Origin: Saccopteryx bilineata
Lineage: Eukaryota > Chordata > Mammalia > Chiroptera > Emballonuridae
NCBI RefSeq assembly: GCF_036850765.1
Contig: NC_089498.1
Coordinates: forward strand, 71,092,305-71,156,304
Direction of reading: 5' to 3'
Length of the DNA stretch: 64,000 nucleotides
Positions 1 to 9,776 of the stretch are shown here, piece after piece. The stretch's first letter is position 1; the number at the start of each line of letters is the position of its first letter. The notes beneath the pieces are model-generated. The model searched no databases, was not told the DNA's origin, and worked only from the letters and a program-made list of their open reading frames with translations. The translations under genes were made by a program, and so were the position numbers.

Positions 1-417
1 TGCTCATTGTTGCTAGTCTGGCACATGGTTACGTTCAAGATCTCTGTCCTTTTGTCTTGTTCTTCCTGTGGTATCCCGGATTGTTGGTATTGGTCCAGTA
101 CCCAGCCCTTTGTATCTTGTGCGTTAGCTCTGATTGTGGTGCTGCAGAAAGAGCCCTGAACTGGGGTTCCAGTGCCAAGAGTGGAACTAGCCCTGTTGCT
201 AAATTCTTGGGAGCCTTCAGGTCAGGCAGCACACTTCTCTGGACCTCTGGGTCTTCAGCTGTGAGCAGCTTACTGCTCACTTTGGCTCTGTTGACTGGCT
301 GAGGCTTTTCTACTCCTGGTTTGGCAGTAGCTTGTGGCTAGATCAGCTTCCTAGTCACCTGTGTCAGGAGGTCCAGGGAAGAATAGCTGGAAGCTCACAC
401 TGAAGTTGCTCATGAGG
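1..417. other. Unassigned sequence
   Basis: No recognisable repeat or gene. Two open frames of 81 codons lie almost exactly over each other on opposite strands (57-302 plus, 35-280 minus), which is what a low-stop-density stretch gives by chance. Neither translation resembles a family I know. Confidence 0.4.
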
Positions 418-620
418 TCTGACCTGTGGTGGTGCAGTGGGTAAAGAGGACCTGGAACGCTGAGGTTGCAGGTTCAAAACCTCGGGCTTGCCTGGTCAAG
501 GCACATATGGAAGTTGATGCTTCCTGCTCCTCCCCTCTCTTCTCTCTCTTTCTCTCTCAAAAATAAAAATAAATAAACAAACAAACATAAATAAATAAAT
601 AAAATCTAAAAAAAAAGAAA
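418..620 (+). mobile_element. SINE type A, plus
   Basis: Head 'gacctgtggtgg', B-box-like 'ggttcaaaacc', CT-rich body, then an A-rich tail of aaat/aaac units to about 615. Degenerate bases in the head mark it as an older copy. Possible TSD 'aagttgct' before and after. Confidence 0.85.
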
Positions 621-710
621 AGTTGCTTAAGATATTTTCCATAAGCAGGGAAGTTGCATCTTCCCCTTAATCTTGCCCAGACACCTTAATTGTCTAATAC
701 TGTTACCTCT

Positions 711-1100
711 TTTTTTTTGTATTTTTCTGAAGCTGGAAACGGGGAAAGACAGTCAGACAGACTCCCGCATGCGCCCGACCGGGATCCACCCGGCACGCCC
801 ACCAGGGGCGAGCTCTGCCCACCAGGGGGCGATGCTCTGCCCATCCTGGGCGTCGCCATGTTGCGACCAGAGCCACTCCAGCGCCTGAGGCAGAGGCCAC
901 AGAGCCATCCCCAGCGCCCGGGCCATCTTTGCTCCAGTGGAGCCTTGGCTGCGGGAGGGGAAGAGAGAGACAGAGAGGAAGGCGTGGCAGAGGGGTGGAG
1001 AAGCAAATGGGCGCTTCTCCTGTGTGCCCTGGCCGGGAATTGAACCCGGGTCCTCCGCACGCTAGGCCGACGCTCTACCGCTGAGCCCACCGGCCAGGGC
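711..1100 (-). mobile_element. SINE type C, minus
   Basis: T-run and 'gtatttttctgaagctgg' tail on the left, 'ccggccagggc' head on the right, B box readable as reverse complement of 'gaattgaacccgg'. The flanks repeat 'actgttacctctttt' (about 699 and 1101), a clear TSD. ORFs read across it are SINE artefacts. Confidence 0.95.
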
Positions 1101-1189
1101 ACTGTTACCTCTTTTAAAGCATCTGAAGTTTTGCAACTGTTGGAGCAACCACATCATTCTGGGCCTCCCTTGCTCTCACATTTGTTAAT

Positions 1190-1310
1190 TATGCATTGAG
1201 CATTTACTGTGTGCCTTGTCCTGCACTGCAATACAGAGGGGTGAAGGACTCCTGTTTGACCTCAAGGAGCTCATAGTCTAGGGGTCAGATGAATGAAAAG
1301 TGACACAGAG
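1190..1310 (+). repeat. Ancient MIR/L2-type fragment
   Basis: Contains the familiar pattern 'attgagcatttactgtgtgcc' followed by 'caaggagctcatagtctag', typical of old mammalian L2/MIR-class repeats. Family assignment is from memory of the consensus. Confidence 0.6.
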
Positions 1311-1849
1311 TTATAGGAGCATTAGAAGCACAGCTGACCAAGTGTACACACAAACACACTTCAGGAAAAGACTTGCTGGAGGAAGTGTTACTCTAAGAAT
1401 GAGTAGATGTTAGCTTGATGAGAAGTACATTTCAAACAGAAAGAATATGTGTCCCAGTTCAGGGTCCACATGGGGACCATAAACAGCTGAGCACAGCCAG
1501 TGCATGGAGTGGGAAGTGGGCCATGATATGAAGGGTCTGGAGGGGGACTGGCCTGTGATAGGCCTTGACTGCCATACTCAGGGGTGTGGGTTTGAGCCTG
1601 AGGCCACTGAAGAGTATTAAGTAGACTGTACATATGTGTATGTGGTTATATTTATAATCCTGTTTAAATGATACATGGCCAATGGTATTTTCCAGCTTTA
1701 CATATATATGTATTATCTTCCATGGGGATTGTTGCCTGCAGTGGCGGTACCTTTGAGGGGTTGTATAACCCCTGTGGACCTCTGGCAGTTGAAGCTATTC
1801 ATGCTCATTAAGTGGTGATGTGTCATCTGAGTAAGACCATCAAAAGAGC
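1311..1849. other. Unassigned sequence
   Basis: No repeat or gene recognised. An 81-codon minus-strand open frame (1388-1633) has no family resemblance and no supporting context. Confidence 0.4.
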
Positions 1850-2035
1850 CCAGGGGTTATGCAGATCTAATCCTCTGTCACTAATCAGCTGAGGGACCAG
1901 CTTCTCATCCAGGCCTCTTGGGGCCTTGGTTTCCTTGTCTTTTAGTGATCATTCTGTCTGCCTTTTCTATGGCACAGAGTTGGCATCAGGCTCAGATGAG
2001 ATACTATTTGTGAAAACACTTTGAAAAGTACAAAG
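1850..2035 (+). repeat. MIR SINE fragment
   Basis: Diverged match to MIR: 'cttggggccttggtttcc' followed by a region like 'gatgagatactatttgtgaaaac' (the MIR 'aatgagataatgcatgtaaag' part). Ancient mammal-wide SINE. Confidence 0.6.
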
Positions 2036-2194
2036 CACAAGCACAAGAATGTCTATTCATTTATCTTCTTTATCTTTCATCAATATTTTATAGTTTTCAG
2101 TGTACAAGTCTTTCATTTCCTTAAATTTATGCCTAAGGATTTTATTCTTTTTGATGTTATTGTAAATGGGATTTTTGTCTTAATTTTTTTCTTT

Positions 2195-2523
2195 CTTTTT
2201 TTTTTTTTTTTTACAGGGACAGAGAGAGGGATAGATAGGTACAGACAGGAATGGAGAGAGATGAGAAGCATCAGTCATCAGTTTTTCGTTGCGACTTCTT
2301 AGTTGTTCATTGATTGCTTTCTCATATGTGCCTTGACCATGGGCCTTCAGCAGACCAAGTAACCCCTTGCTCGAGCCAGCGACCTTGGGTCCAAGCTGGT
2401 GAGCTTTTTTTTTTTTGCTCAAGCCAGATGAGCCCTCACTCAAGCAGGCCTCGGGGGTCTCGAACCTGGGTCCTCTGCATCCCAGTCCGATGCTCTATCC
2501 ACTGCACCACCGCCTGGTCAGGC
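2195..2523 (-). mobile_element. SINE type B, minus
   Basis: T-run, 'acagggacagagagaggg' tail, 'ttgttcattgattgctttct' body and 'ccgcctggtcaggc' head. Flanked by 'cttaattttttt' / 'cttaatttcttttt' from the host L1. Confidence 0.95.
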
Positions 2524-2583
2524 TTAATTTCTTTTTGAATAGTTCCTTGTTAGTTCATAGTTAGTATATAGAAGTAAACTGAT

Positions 2584-3035
2584 TTTTTTAATTGGTTTTA
2601 GAGAGATAAGAAAAGAAAGAGAGAGAGGAACATTGATAAGTTTGTTCCACTTATTTATGCATTCATTGGTTGAATTTTTAAAGTTGTATTTATTGGGATG
2701 ACACTGGTTAACAAAATTATGCAGATTTCAGGTACACAATTCTACAACACATCTTTATACACCGTACTAGGTGTTCCACCCTAGGTCAAGTCTCCATGCA
2801 TCAGCATCGATCCCTCCACACTCTTCTCCACCTGCACCACTCACCCATAATCACCACACTGTTGTCCATGCCCATGAGTTTTTTCTCTCACTGTTTTTTA
2901 ATTGTTCTAATTCTTTTTTGTTCAATCCCTCCATCCTTCTCACCCAGCATTGGTTGATTATTCTTATATGTCATCAACCCACAACCCTGGCATATTGGGG
3001 CTAAACTCTTAACCAGTTGAGCTACCTGGCCAGGT
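2584..3035 (-). mobile_element. SINE type D (VES-like), minus, split
   Basis: Left part 2584-2672 has 'attggttttagagagataag' and 'tatttatgcattcattggtt'. The right part 2947-3035 resumes with 'cattggttgattattcttat' and ends 'gctacctggccagg'. An L1 tail fragment lies between the two halves. Confidence 0.85.
2673..2946 (-). mobile_element. L1 3' UTR fragment inserted in SINE
   Basis: Antisense sequence of the kind found in laurasiatherian L1 3' UTRs ('atttattgggatgacactgg', 'gcagatttcaggtacacaat', 'accacactgttgtccatg'). The SINE motif 'cattggttga' occurs on both sides and serves as the TSD, so this is a severely 5'-truncated L1 insertion. Confidence 0.75.
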
Positions 3036-3190
3036 TGAAATGCAACTGATTTTTCTAAGTTGATTTTGTATCTTGCAATTTGACTAAATTTGTTGATAGT
3101 TATCATAGTGTTTTTTGAGTATTTAAGTTTCTCTATGTATATGATCATGTCATTTGCAAATAGATAATTTTACTTCTTTTCCAGTTTGGT

Positions 3191-3235
3191 TGCCTCCCTC
3201 CCTCCCTCCCTCCCTCCCTCCCTCCCTCCCTTCCT
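3191..3235 (+). repeat. (CCCT)n microsatellite
   Basis: About ten tandem ccct units at the tail of the adjacent minus-strand type C SINE, probably grown from its poly-pyrimidine tail. Confidence 0.95.
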
Positions 3236-3609
3236 TTCTTCCTCTTTCTGGAAGTTGGAAACGGGGAGGCGGTCAGACAGACTCCCACATGCACCCAACC
3301 AGGACCCACCCGGCATGCCCACCAGGGGGCGATGCTCGGCCCCATCTGGGGCGTTGCTCTGTTGCAGCCAGGGTCATTCTAGCGCCTGAGTCAGAGGCCA
3401 TGGAGCCATTCTCAGCACCCGGGCCAACTTTGCTCCAATGGAGCCTTGGCTGCGGGAGGAGAAGAGAGAGACAGAGAGTAAGGAGGAAGGAGAGGGGGAG
3501 GGGTGGAGAAGCAGATGGGTGCTTCTCCTGTGTGCCCTGGCTGGGAATCAAACCCGGGACTCCTGCACGCCAGGCCAATGCTCTACCACTGAGCCAACCA
3601 GCCAGGGCC
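3236..3609 (-). mobile_element. SINE type C, minus
   Basis: Starts 'ctggaagttggaaacgggg', ends 'gagccaaccagccagggcc'. Its tail abuts the ccct repeat. A 185-codon frame across it is an artefact of the SINE and its flanking simple repeats. Confidence 0.93.
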
Positions 3610-3610
3610 C

Positions 3611-3697
<87 letters not shown>
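3610..3697 (+). repeat. (CTTT)n microsatellite
   Basis: About 21 tandem tttc units between a type C SINE head and a type B SINE tail; it belongs to the tail of the type B element that follows. Confidence 0.97.
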
Positions 3698-3698
<1 letters not shown>

Positions 3699-4109
3699 AT
3701 TCTTTTTGTGACAGAGAAAGGGACAGATAGGAACAGACAGAATGGGATGGGAGAGAGATGAGAAGCATCAAGTCTTCAATGCAGCTCCTTAGTTGTTCAT
3801 TGGTTGCTTTCTCATATGTGCCTTGACTGGGGGGCTGCAGCAGAGCAGGTGACCCCTTGTTCAAGCCAGCCACCTTGGGCTTAAGCCAGTGACCTTGGGC
3901 TTCAAGCCAGTGACCTTTGGGCTCAAGCCAGTAACCATGGGATCATGTCTGTGATCCCACACTCAAGCCAGCAGCCCTGCACTCAAACTGGTGAGCCTAT
4001 GCTCATGCCAGATGAGCCCACACTCAAGCCAGTGACCTTAGGGTTTTGAACCTGGGTCCTCTGGGTCCCAGTTCAATGCTCTATCCACTGCACCACCACC
4101 TGATCGGGC
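3698..4109 (-). mobile_element. SINE type B, minus, expanded internal repeats
   Basis: Tail 'tgtgacagagaaagggacag', body 'ttgttcattggttgctttct', head 'caccacctgatcgggc'. The centre (3860-4030) has several imperfect copies of a 'caagccagtgaccttggg' unit, making it longer than the basic type B. Confidence 0.93.
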
Positions 4110-4288
4110 TGGATGCCTTTAATTTCTCTTTCTTGCCCAATTGTGGCTAGGACTTCTAGGACTAGGTTGAATAGAAATGGTGAGAATGGGCATCCTTGTT
4201 TTATTCCTGGTCTTATAGGAAAAGCTTTTGTTTTCCCCTGGTTATTATAGCTGTGGGCTTTTCATATATGGCCTTAATTATGTTAATT

Positions 4289-4437
4289 AAAAATTTTTTA
4301 AATTATTTATTCATTTTAGAGAGGAGAGACAGAGAGAGAGAGAAAGAGAGAAGGAGGGAGGAGCAGGAAGCATCAACTTCCATATGTGCCTTAACTGGGC
4401 AAGCCCAGGGTTTTGAACCGGCGACCTCAGTGTTCCA
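4289..4437 (-). mobile_element. SINE type A, minus, 5' truncated
   Basis: Has 'attcattttagagaggagag' tail and 'gttttgaaccggcgacctca', but stops before the head 'ccaccacaggtcaggc'. The host motif 'attatgttaatt' is duplicated on both sides, so truncation happened at insertion. Confidence 0.85.
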
Positions 4438-4479
4438 TATTATGTTAATTTAATTAAGGTTATTTTAAAGTAATTTTAG

Positions 4480-4722
4480 CTGTGTTTATGGATTGAAAGA
4501 CATATACAGAAGTTAACTCAAAATGGATTAAAGACTTAATATAAGCCTTGAAACTATAAATTCCTAAAAAAAAAATAGAAGGAAAATTTCATGGCAGTAG
4601 TCTTGGCAATGATTTCTTGAATATGTCATCACAAGCATGGGCAACTAAAGCAAAAATAGACAAGTGAGACTGAAGTTCAAATACCAAATGATGTTAGGTT
4701 GGACCAAAGGAGGGATGCATGA
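4480..4722 (+). mobile_element. Old L1 ORF2 fragment, plus
   Basis: Reads as decayed L1 ORF2 C-terminal half: 'caaaatggattaaagactta', 'gcaatgatttcttgaatatg', 'gcaaaaatagacaagtgag'. Orientation is opposite to the L1 pieces just upstream, so it is a separate or inverted fragment. Confidence 0.75.
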
Positions 4723-4735
4723 GGCCTGATGAATT

Positions 4736-5036
4736 TTGTTTTCTTTGTGACAGAGATAGAGAGAGGGACAGACAAGGAGGAAGAGAGATGAGAAGCATCA
4801 ATTCTTCGTTGCAGCTCCTTTAGTTGTTCATTGATTGCTTTCTCATATGTGCCTTGACCTGGGGGCTATAGCAGACCAAGTGACCCCTTGCTTAAGCCAG
4901 CGACCTGTGTTCAAGCTGGTGAGCCTTGCTCAAATCAGATGAGCCCTCGCTCAAGCCGGTGACCTCGGGGTTTCAAACCTGGGTCCTCTGCATCCCAATC
5001 CGATGCTCTATTCACTGCGCCACCGCCTGGTCAGGC
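4736..5036 (-). mobile_element. SINE type B, minus (stack 1)
   Basis: Tail 'ttctttgtgacagagatag', head 'ccgcctggtcaggc'. Flanked by 'cctgatgaatttt' at 4723 and 'cctgatgagttttt' at 5038: the first of two SINEs that used this target. Confidence 0.94.
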
Positions 5037-5050
5037 TCCTGATGAGTTTT

Positions 5051-5242
5051 TTTAAATTTTTATTTATTCATTTTTAGAGAGGAGAGAGAGGGGGAGAGAG
5101 AGAGACAGAGAGAGAGAAGGGGGGAGGAGCTGGAAGCATCAACTCCCATATGTGCCTTGACCAGGCAAGCCCAGGGTTTCGAACTGGCGACCTCAGCATT
5201 TCCAGGTCAATGCTTTATCCACTGCGCCACCACAGGTCAGGC
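5051..5242 (-). mobile_element. SINE type A, minus (stack 1)
   Basis: Tail 'atttattcatttttagagag', 'gtttcgaactggcgacctca', head 'ccaccacaggtcaggc'. The target 'tcctgatgagtttt' follows again at 5243, so it went into the TSD left by the SINE upstream. Confidence 0.95.
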
Positions 5243-5265
5243 TCCTGATGAGTTTTATAAGCAAT

Positions 5266-5472
5266 TTATTTATTTATTTATTTTTAATTTTATTTATTCA
5301 TTTTTGGAGAGGAGAGAGAGAGGGAGAGAGAGAAACAGAGAGAGAGAAGGGGGGAGGAGCTGGAAGCATCAACTCCCATATGTGCCTTGACCAGGCAAGC
5401 CCAGGGTTTTGAACCGGCGACCTCAGCATTTCCAGGTTGATGCTTTATCCACTGCGCCACCACAGGTCAGGC
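5266..5472 (-). mobile_element. SINE type A, minus
   Basis: Complete copy ending 'ccaccacaggtcaggc'. TSD 'ataagcaatttattta' at about 5256 and 5474. Nearly the same sequence as the copy at 5051-5242, 24 bp away in the same orientation. Confidence 0.95.
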
Positions 5473-5746
5473 TTATAAGCAATTTATTTATGCATCTGTA
5501 AAACAGGCAGGCTGAGACTAGTGTTGAGATTCAAATAACAACCGGTTCTCTGCCCTAATGACCGTGTTAAGTATTTAAAAACAATGTACCGAAAGGTGGT
5601 TTATTATTTCATGCATTTTTAATATTTAAATAAGAACAATAAAAGAGGTACACAAAACTAGATTATAAGAAAGAGTTTTAAAATATTAATGAAAAATATT
5701 AACACCCGACAATAAAACTGTTAAGGTATTTCCATATTGATTCTTT

Positions 5747-6052
5747 ATTTTTGTGAGAGACAGAGAGAGGGACAGATAGGGACAGACAGACAGGGAGGGA
5801 GACAGATGAGAAGCATCAATTTTTCATTGCAGCACCTTTAGTTGTTGTTCATTGATTGCTTTCTCATATGTGCCTTGACCGGGGGACTACAGCAGACTGA
5901 GTGACCCCCTTGCTCAAGCCAGTGACCTTGGGCTCAAGCTGGTATGCCTTGTTCAAACTAGATGAGCCTGCACTTAGGCCAGCAACCTTAGGGCTTAGAA
6001 CCTGCGTCCTCTGAGTCCCAGTTCTATCCTGTGTGCCACTGCCTGGTCAGGC
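5747..6052 (-). mobile_element. SINE type B, minus (stack 2)
   Basis: Tail 'tttgtgagagacagagagag', head 'ctgcctggtcaggc'. Preceded by 'tccatattgattctt' and followed by 'tccatattgcttctt'. Confidence 0.93.
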
Positions 6053-6067
6053 TCCATATTGCTTCTT

Positions 6068-6478
6068 TTTATTTTTTTTTTATTATTTTTCTGAAGCTGG
6101 AAACAGGGAAAGACAGTCAGACAGACTCCCACATGCGCCCGACCAGGATCCGCCCGACCGGGATCCACCCGGCACGCCCACCAGGGGGCGACTCTCTGCC
6201 CACCAGGGGGCGATGCTCTGCCCCTCTGGGGTGTTGCTCTGTTGCAACCAGAGCCACTCTAGCTCCTGGGGCAGAGGCCAAGGAGCCATCCCCAGCGCCC
6301 GGGCCATCTTTGCTCCAATGGAGCCTCAGCTGCGGGAGGGGAAGAGAGAGACAGAGAGGAAGGAGAGGAGGAGGGGTGGAGAAGCAGATGGGCGCTTCTC
6401 CTAGCCCTGGCCGGGAATCGAACCCAGGACTTCTGCACGCCAGGTCGACACTCTACCACTGAGCCAACCGACCAGGGC
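6068..6478 (-). mobile_element. SINE type C, minus (stack 2)
   Basis: Tail 'tatttttctgaagctgg', head 'gccaaccgaccagggc'. The target 'tccatattgcttctt' precedes and follows it, so it entered the TSD of the type B copy just upstream. Contains a local duplication of a 'gaccgggatcc' unit near 6142-6165. Confidence 0.94.
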
Positions 6479-6604
6479 TCCATATTGCTTCTTGATTGGC
6501 ATCCTCATTTGAAATTTTTTTCACCTATTGGATGGAATGAACATTACTACAGGCGCTTTGAATACACTGTTGTGCAGATGAACATTAAAAAAAAAGAGTA
6601 AGGA

Positions 6605-6797
6605 GCCTGACCTGTGGTGCTGCAGTGGATAAAGTGTTAACCTGGAATGCTGAGGTCTCCGGTTCAAAACCCTGGGCTTGCCTGGTCAAGGAACATATGG
6701 GAGTTGAAGCTTTTTGCTCCTCCCTTCTCTCTCTCTCTCTGTCTGTCTGTCTCTCTCTTCTCTAAAACAAATAAAGTCTTTAAAAAAATTTAAAAGA
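6605..6797 (+). mobile_element. SINE type A, plus
   Basis: Head 'gcctgacctgtggtgctgca', B-box region 'cggttcaaaacc', (tctg)n body, A-rich tail. TSD 'aaaaagagtaagga' on both sides (6591, 6798). Confidence 0.94.
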
Positions 6798-6979
6798 AAA
6801 AGAGTAAGGATTGTTAATTTTTTATTTCCACATTGGGCAGCTGCCCAGATGCCCACCTTAGAGAGAACCCTGATTACAAGTGCCATTTTAACAACCAATT
6901 CACCGAACTCAACAAAAAAATTAGGTATCGGTTCTGCTGAACCAGTGCTAACTGGCTGAATTTCACCACTGGTTGAGTC

Positions 6980-7346
6980 CCTAGTGGCATCTTGGGGTGC
7001 TGTAGAAAGGGGGTGTCTGATATAGGGGTTGGTGCAGGCATCTGCTGACATAGGGGTTGGTGCACCTGGACATGGTCAGATGAGCATATCCTGGTTTGTA
7101 ATCTTGGTCACAGACTGTCTCCCTTTCCCAACCTCAGGCCCCTCCCGAAGGCCTTGTCCCAGTGACACTTCCCAGAACCTTCCTAGGGTGGGGGGGGGAG
7201 TTGCTTAAGGGGAAGGGGAGGTCAGGTGAGGGAGATGCTTAATAAAGAAGCTGCCCCAGTGGGAGGTTGGATGAGGAGAGTTTGAATTTAAAGGGGCCTT
7301 GAGTTCAAAGGAGCCCTGGACCCAAACCTACTGTTGATTACGGCTG
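6980..7346. other. Unassigned, possibly LTR-derived
   Basis: GC-richer stretch with a G-run at 7190-7198 and an 'aataaa' at 7241-7246 followed by 'gaagctgcccc'. This could be the end of an old LTR, but I see no defined ends and no partner copy. Confidence 0.3.
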
Positions 7347-7380
7347 GTGCGTGCGTGCGTGCGTGTGTGTTTGTGTGCAC
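7347..7380 (+). repeat. (GTGC)n/(GT)n simple repeat
   Basis: Alternating purine-pyrimidine run with CpG: gtgc units passing into gtgt. Two short antiparallel open frames here come from the repeat. Confidence 0.9.
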
Positions 7381-7461
7381 GCCCGCGCACTTGCACTTGT
7401 GAATGTGTTTATATTTTTTAAAGTATCACTTTTTTTAGTACTTGTTAATTTAATTGTATTA

Positions 7462-7720
7462 CCATATTTCCCCATGTATAAGATGCTCCCATGTATAAGA
7501 CACACCTTAATTTTGGGGCCCGAAATTTGGAAAAAAGAAAGTATCATATAAAGTTATTGAACTCAAGTTTTGTTCATCATAAAATTCATACAACTCCTTA
7601 TCCACTCTAAAAAGCGGGAAATGCAAGTAAAAAAACACACAACTATAACCATTGTATAATATGCACCCAGTTTTTAGACCTCAAATTTTTTGGAAAAGTC
7701 TTATACATGGGGAAATATGA
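7462..7720. mobile_element. Short inverted-terminal-repeat element (MITE)
   Basis: The left end 'ccatatttccccatgtataa' is mirrored by the right end 'ttatacatggggaaatatga' with one mismatch near the tip. The tip is bounded by TA on each side (7460-7461 and 7721-7722), consistent with Tc1/mariner-type insertion. The sub-motif 'cccatgtataaga' is repeated directly at the left end. At 259 bp it has no coding capacity. Assignment to Tc1/mariner rests on the TA alone. Confidence 0.6.
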
Positions 7721-7739
7721 TATTTTTATTTATTTATTT

Positions 7740-8123
7740 ATTTAATTAATTAATTTTTTTGTATTTTTTTTCTGAAGTTGGAAACGGGCAGGTAGTCAGA
7801 CAGACTCTCGCATGCGCCCGACCAGGATCCACCCGGCATGCCCACCAGGGGGCAATGCTTTGCCCATCTGGGGCATCGCTCTGCTGCAATCAGAGCCACT
7901 CTAGTGCCTGAGGCAGAAGCCACAGAGCCATCCTCAGCACCTGGGCCAACTTTGCTCCAATAGAGCCTTGGCTGCGGGAGGGGAAGAGAGAGACAGAGAG
8001 GAAGGAGAGGGGGAGGGGTGGAGAAGCAGATGGGCACTTCTCCTGTGTGCCCTGGCCAGGAATCGAACCCGGGACTCCCTCACGCCAGGCCGACGCTCTA
8101 CCACTGAGCCAACCGGCCAGGGC
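7740..8123 (-). mobile_element. SINE type C, minus
   Basis: Tail 'gtattttttttctgaagttgg', head 'aaccggccagggcc'. TSD 'ggaaatatgatattttta' / 'ggaaatatatttttaa'; the target includes the right tip of the element at 7462-7720, so the SINE is younger than it. Confidence 0.94.
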
Positions 8124-9535
8124 CTGGAAATATATTTTTAAAATTTGATTTTAATTTAATGGATTGCTAGGTAGCATTTTCACAAGGTACAAAAGGGAAC
8201 ACAGTAAAAAGTCTATTTCCTCTGCCCCCAGCCACCAATTTTCCTTCTCTAGAAATAGCTGCAATGACCAGTTAGTTCCCTAAATCCTTCCAGAGATAGT
8301 TTGTACATCTATAAGCAATATGTATAGAGGTATCCTCCCCCATTGTTACATAAATACTGGCCTATTACATGCATCCTTTTTTTTTGGAAACAGTTTCTAA
8401 AGAGGTCATAAAAAAAGGAAAAATATAAATGCAAGGAAGTTAATAGCATTTATCTAATTAAGTGTGTGCAGAAACGCTAGCTCCATGCCATGTAACTAGA
8501 TATTACGTGAGAGTTTCCTAGCTAAGTGAGTTTGAAAACCACTTTAAACAGGTTTTATTATTGCAAAGACTTCTGGGAGACATTGGTGTGCTGATTTTCT
8601 ATATCCAGAAGGCAGGAGAAAAATTTAGTGCTTTGAGATGATTCTACCATGAAACCCATGTTGCCTAAATTCTTCTGGGGGAGCTGTTTGAGGCCTTCTT
8701 GAGAAACTCTGGGTTCCTATGGAGGGAGTTGATCAGCTCACAGAGCTGACCCAGGCGCCTCCCGTACAGAGAGCTACAATCACAGAGCAGCTGGGATGGT
8801 TTGATGGAGAGAGCCAAAGTAAAAACTGCCAAAGCGCCCCTCCCTCAGGGAGGCAGTGTGTTGGAGGATGGAGGGTGGGGCTGGGCTATGGAGAGCAGTG
8901 GACGCAGTCTGGGCTGTTTGAAGAGTAGTAATCATGTGATCTGGAACGGAGTTTTCCCAGTGCTCTGATCCTGCAGTCCTCCCCTTTGCCCTGCTCCAAC
9001 ACAAGCACACACAATGGACGTGTCAGAAAGGGGAAGAGTTCGACTTCCTTTGAATTCACAGGTTTCATAGATCAGAGGGCTTTCAAAGGGCCCCCCCTGG
9101 AGGTTCAGCTCAATTATGCTAGTAGAGAAATCAGACTTGAAGCTTTTGCAATACAGAAAACTCGTTAGATCAGCTAACTTTTTGCAGATGAGAAACAGAA
9201 ACTACTTGCCCCAGATCATTTATAATATTAAGCTCATTACATGGTAATTGACTTAAAATTTTATATGTTGGGGAAATATGTGTGCAAAAGATATTCCTCT
9301 TGTTGATGCAAACCTCTGTACCATTTCTTTAGCAGTTTATTAAGAATCAGGAAGTCCCTCGTAAAATTCTTTTTAAGCAAAACAGCTTTTGTCCCCTCCG
9401 CCCCCCCATGTCTGAAGCCATCAGTTGTAACTGTATTTATTTGATATAAGGCTCTTGTAACACAGGTTTTTCTTTGGGCTGATTAGCCTTACATAAGTGC
9501 GTCTACTTATAAACTTTGTAAATATATATATTTGA
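8124..9535. other. Single-copy-looking sequence, no feature seen
   Basis: About 1.4 kb without a repeat I can name. Short frames (8719-8928 plus, 8780-9010 minus and others) show no family resemblance. C-runs at 9093-9099 and 9401-9406 are the only simple-sequence features. Confidence 0.45.
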
Positions 9536-9539
9536 GGAT

Positions 9540-9702
9540 TTTATTTTTTTACAGAAAGGAGGGCAGGTAGGGGCAGGAAGCATCAACTCAAAGTAATTGC
9601 TTCTCGTATGTGCCTTGACCAGCAGGCAAGCCTGGGGTCTCGAACTGGTGACCTCAGCGTTCCAGGCTGACAGTTTATCTGCTGCCCCACCACAGGTAGG
9701 GC
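9540..9702 (-). mobile_element. SINE type A, minus, old
   Basis: Diverged copy: 'gtgccttgaccagcaggcaa', 'ctcgaactggtgacctcagc', head 'ccaccacaggtagggc'. Confidence 0.85.
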
Positions 9703-9776
9703 TAAATTATATTTTTAAAATGAAATATTTGGCTTCTTTGGGGGAAGGGTTTAGTAAGGCATAATTTTCTTTCTAA

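Larger units (their letters stand above)
2036..4287 (-). mobile_element. Old antisense L1 (ORF2 part), fragmented by SINEs
   Basis: Antisense ORF2-type sequence is visible in pieces: 2040-2190 ('tatagttttcagtgtacaag'), 2523-2583, 3036-3185 ('catttgcaaatagataattt'), and 4110-4287 ('ggctaggacttctaggacta', 'agctgtgggcttttcatata'). The pieces are in the order expected for one element, split by type B, D and C SINE insertions. All frames are broken. Confidence 0.8.
5519..6971. mobile_element. hAT-like element broken by three SINEs
   Basis: Left end 'tagtgttgagattcaa' and right end 'gaatttcaccactg' form imperfect terminal inverted repeats, and both ends carry subterminal 'aaccggttct' / 'ggttctgctgaacc' motifs. 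Flanks 'gctgagac' (5511-5518) and 'gttgagtc' (6972-6979) match at 6 of 8 positions, as expected for an old 8-bp hAT TSD. Without SINEs at 5747-6052, 6068-6478 and 6605-6797 it would be about 550 bp. No transposase frame is visible, so it is non-autonomous or deleted. Confidence 0.55.

Noticed and set aside
3154..3761. Long open frames (185 and 107 codons) with PSLPPSLPP and SFFLSFFLSFFL repeats
   Set aside because: They are translations of (CCCT)n, a type C SINE and (CTTT)n.
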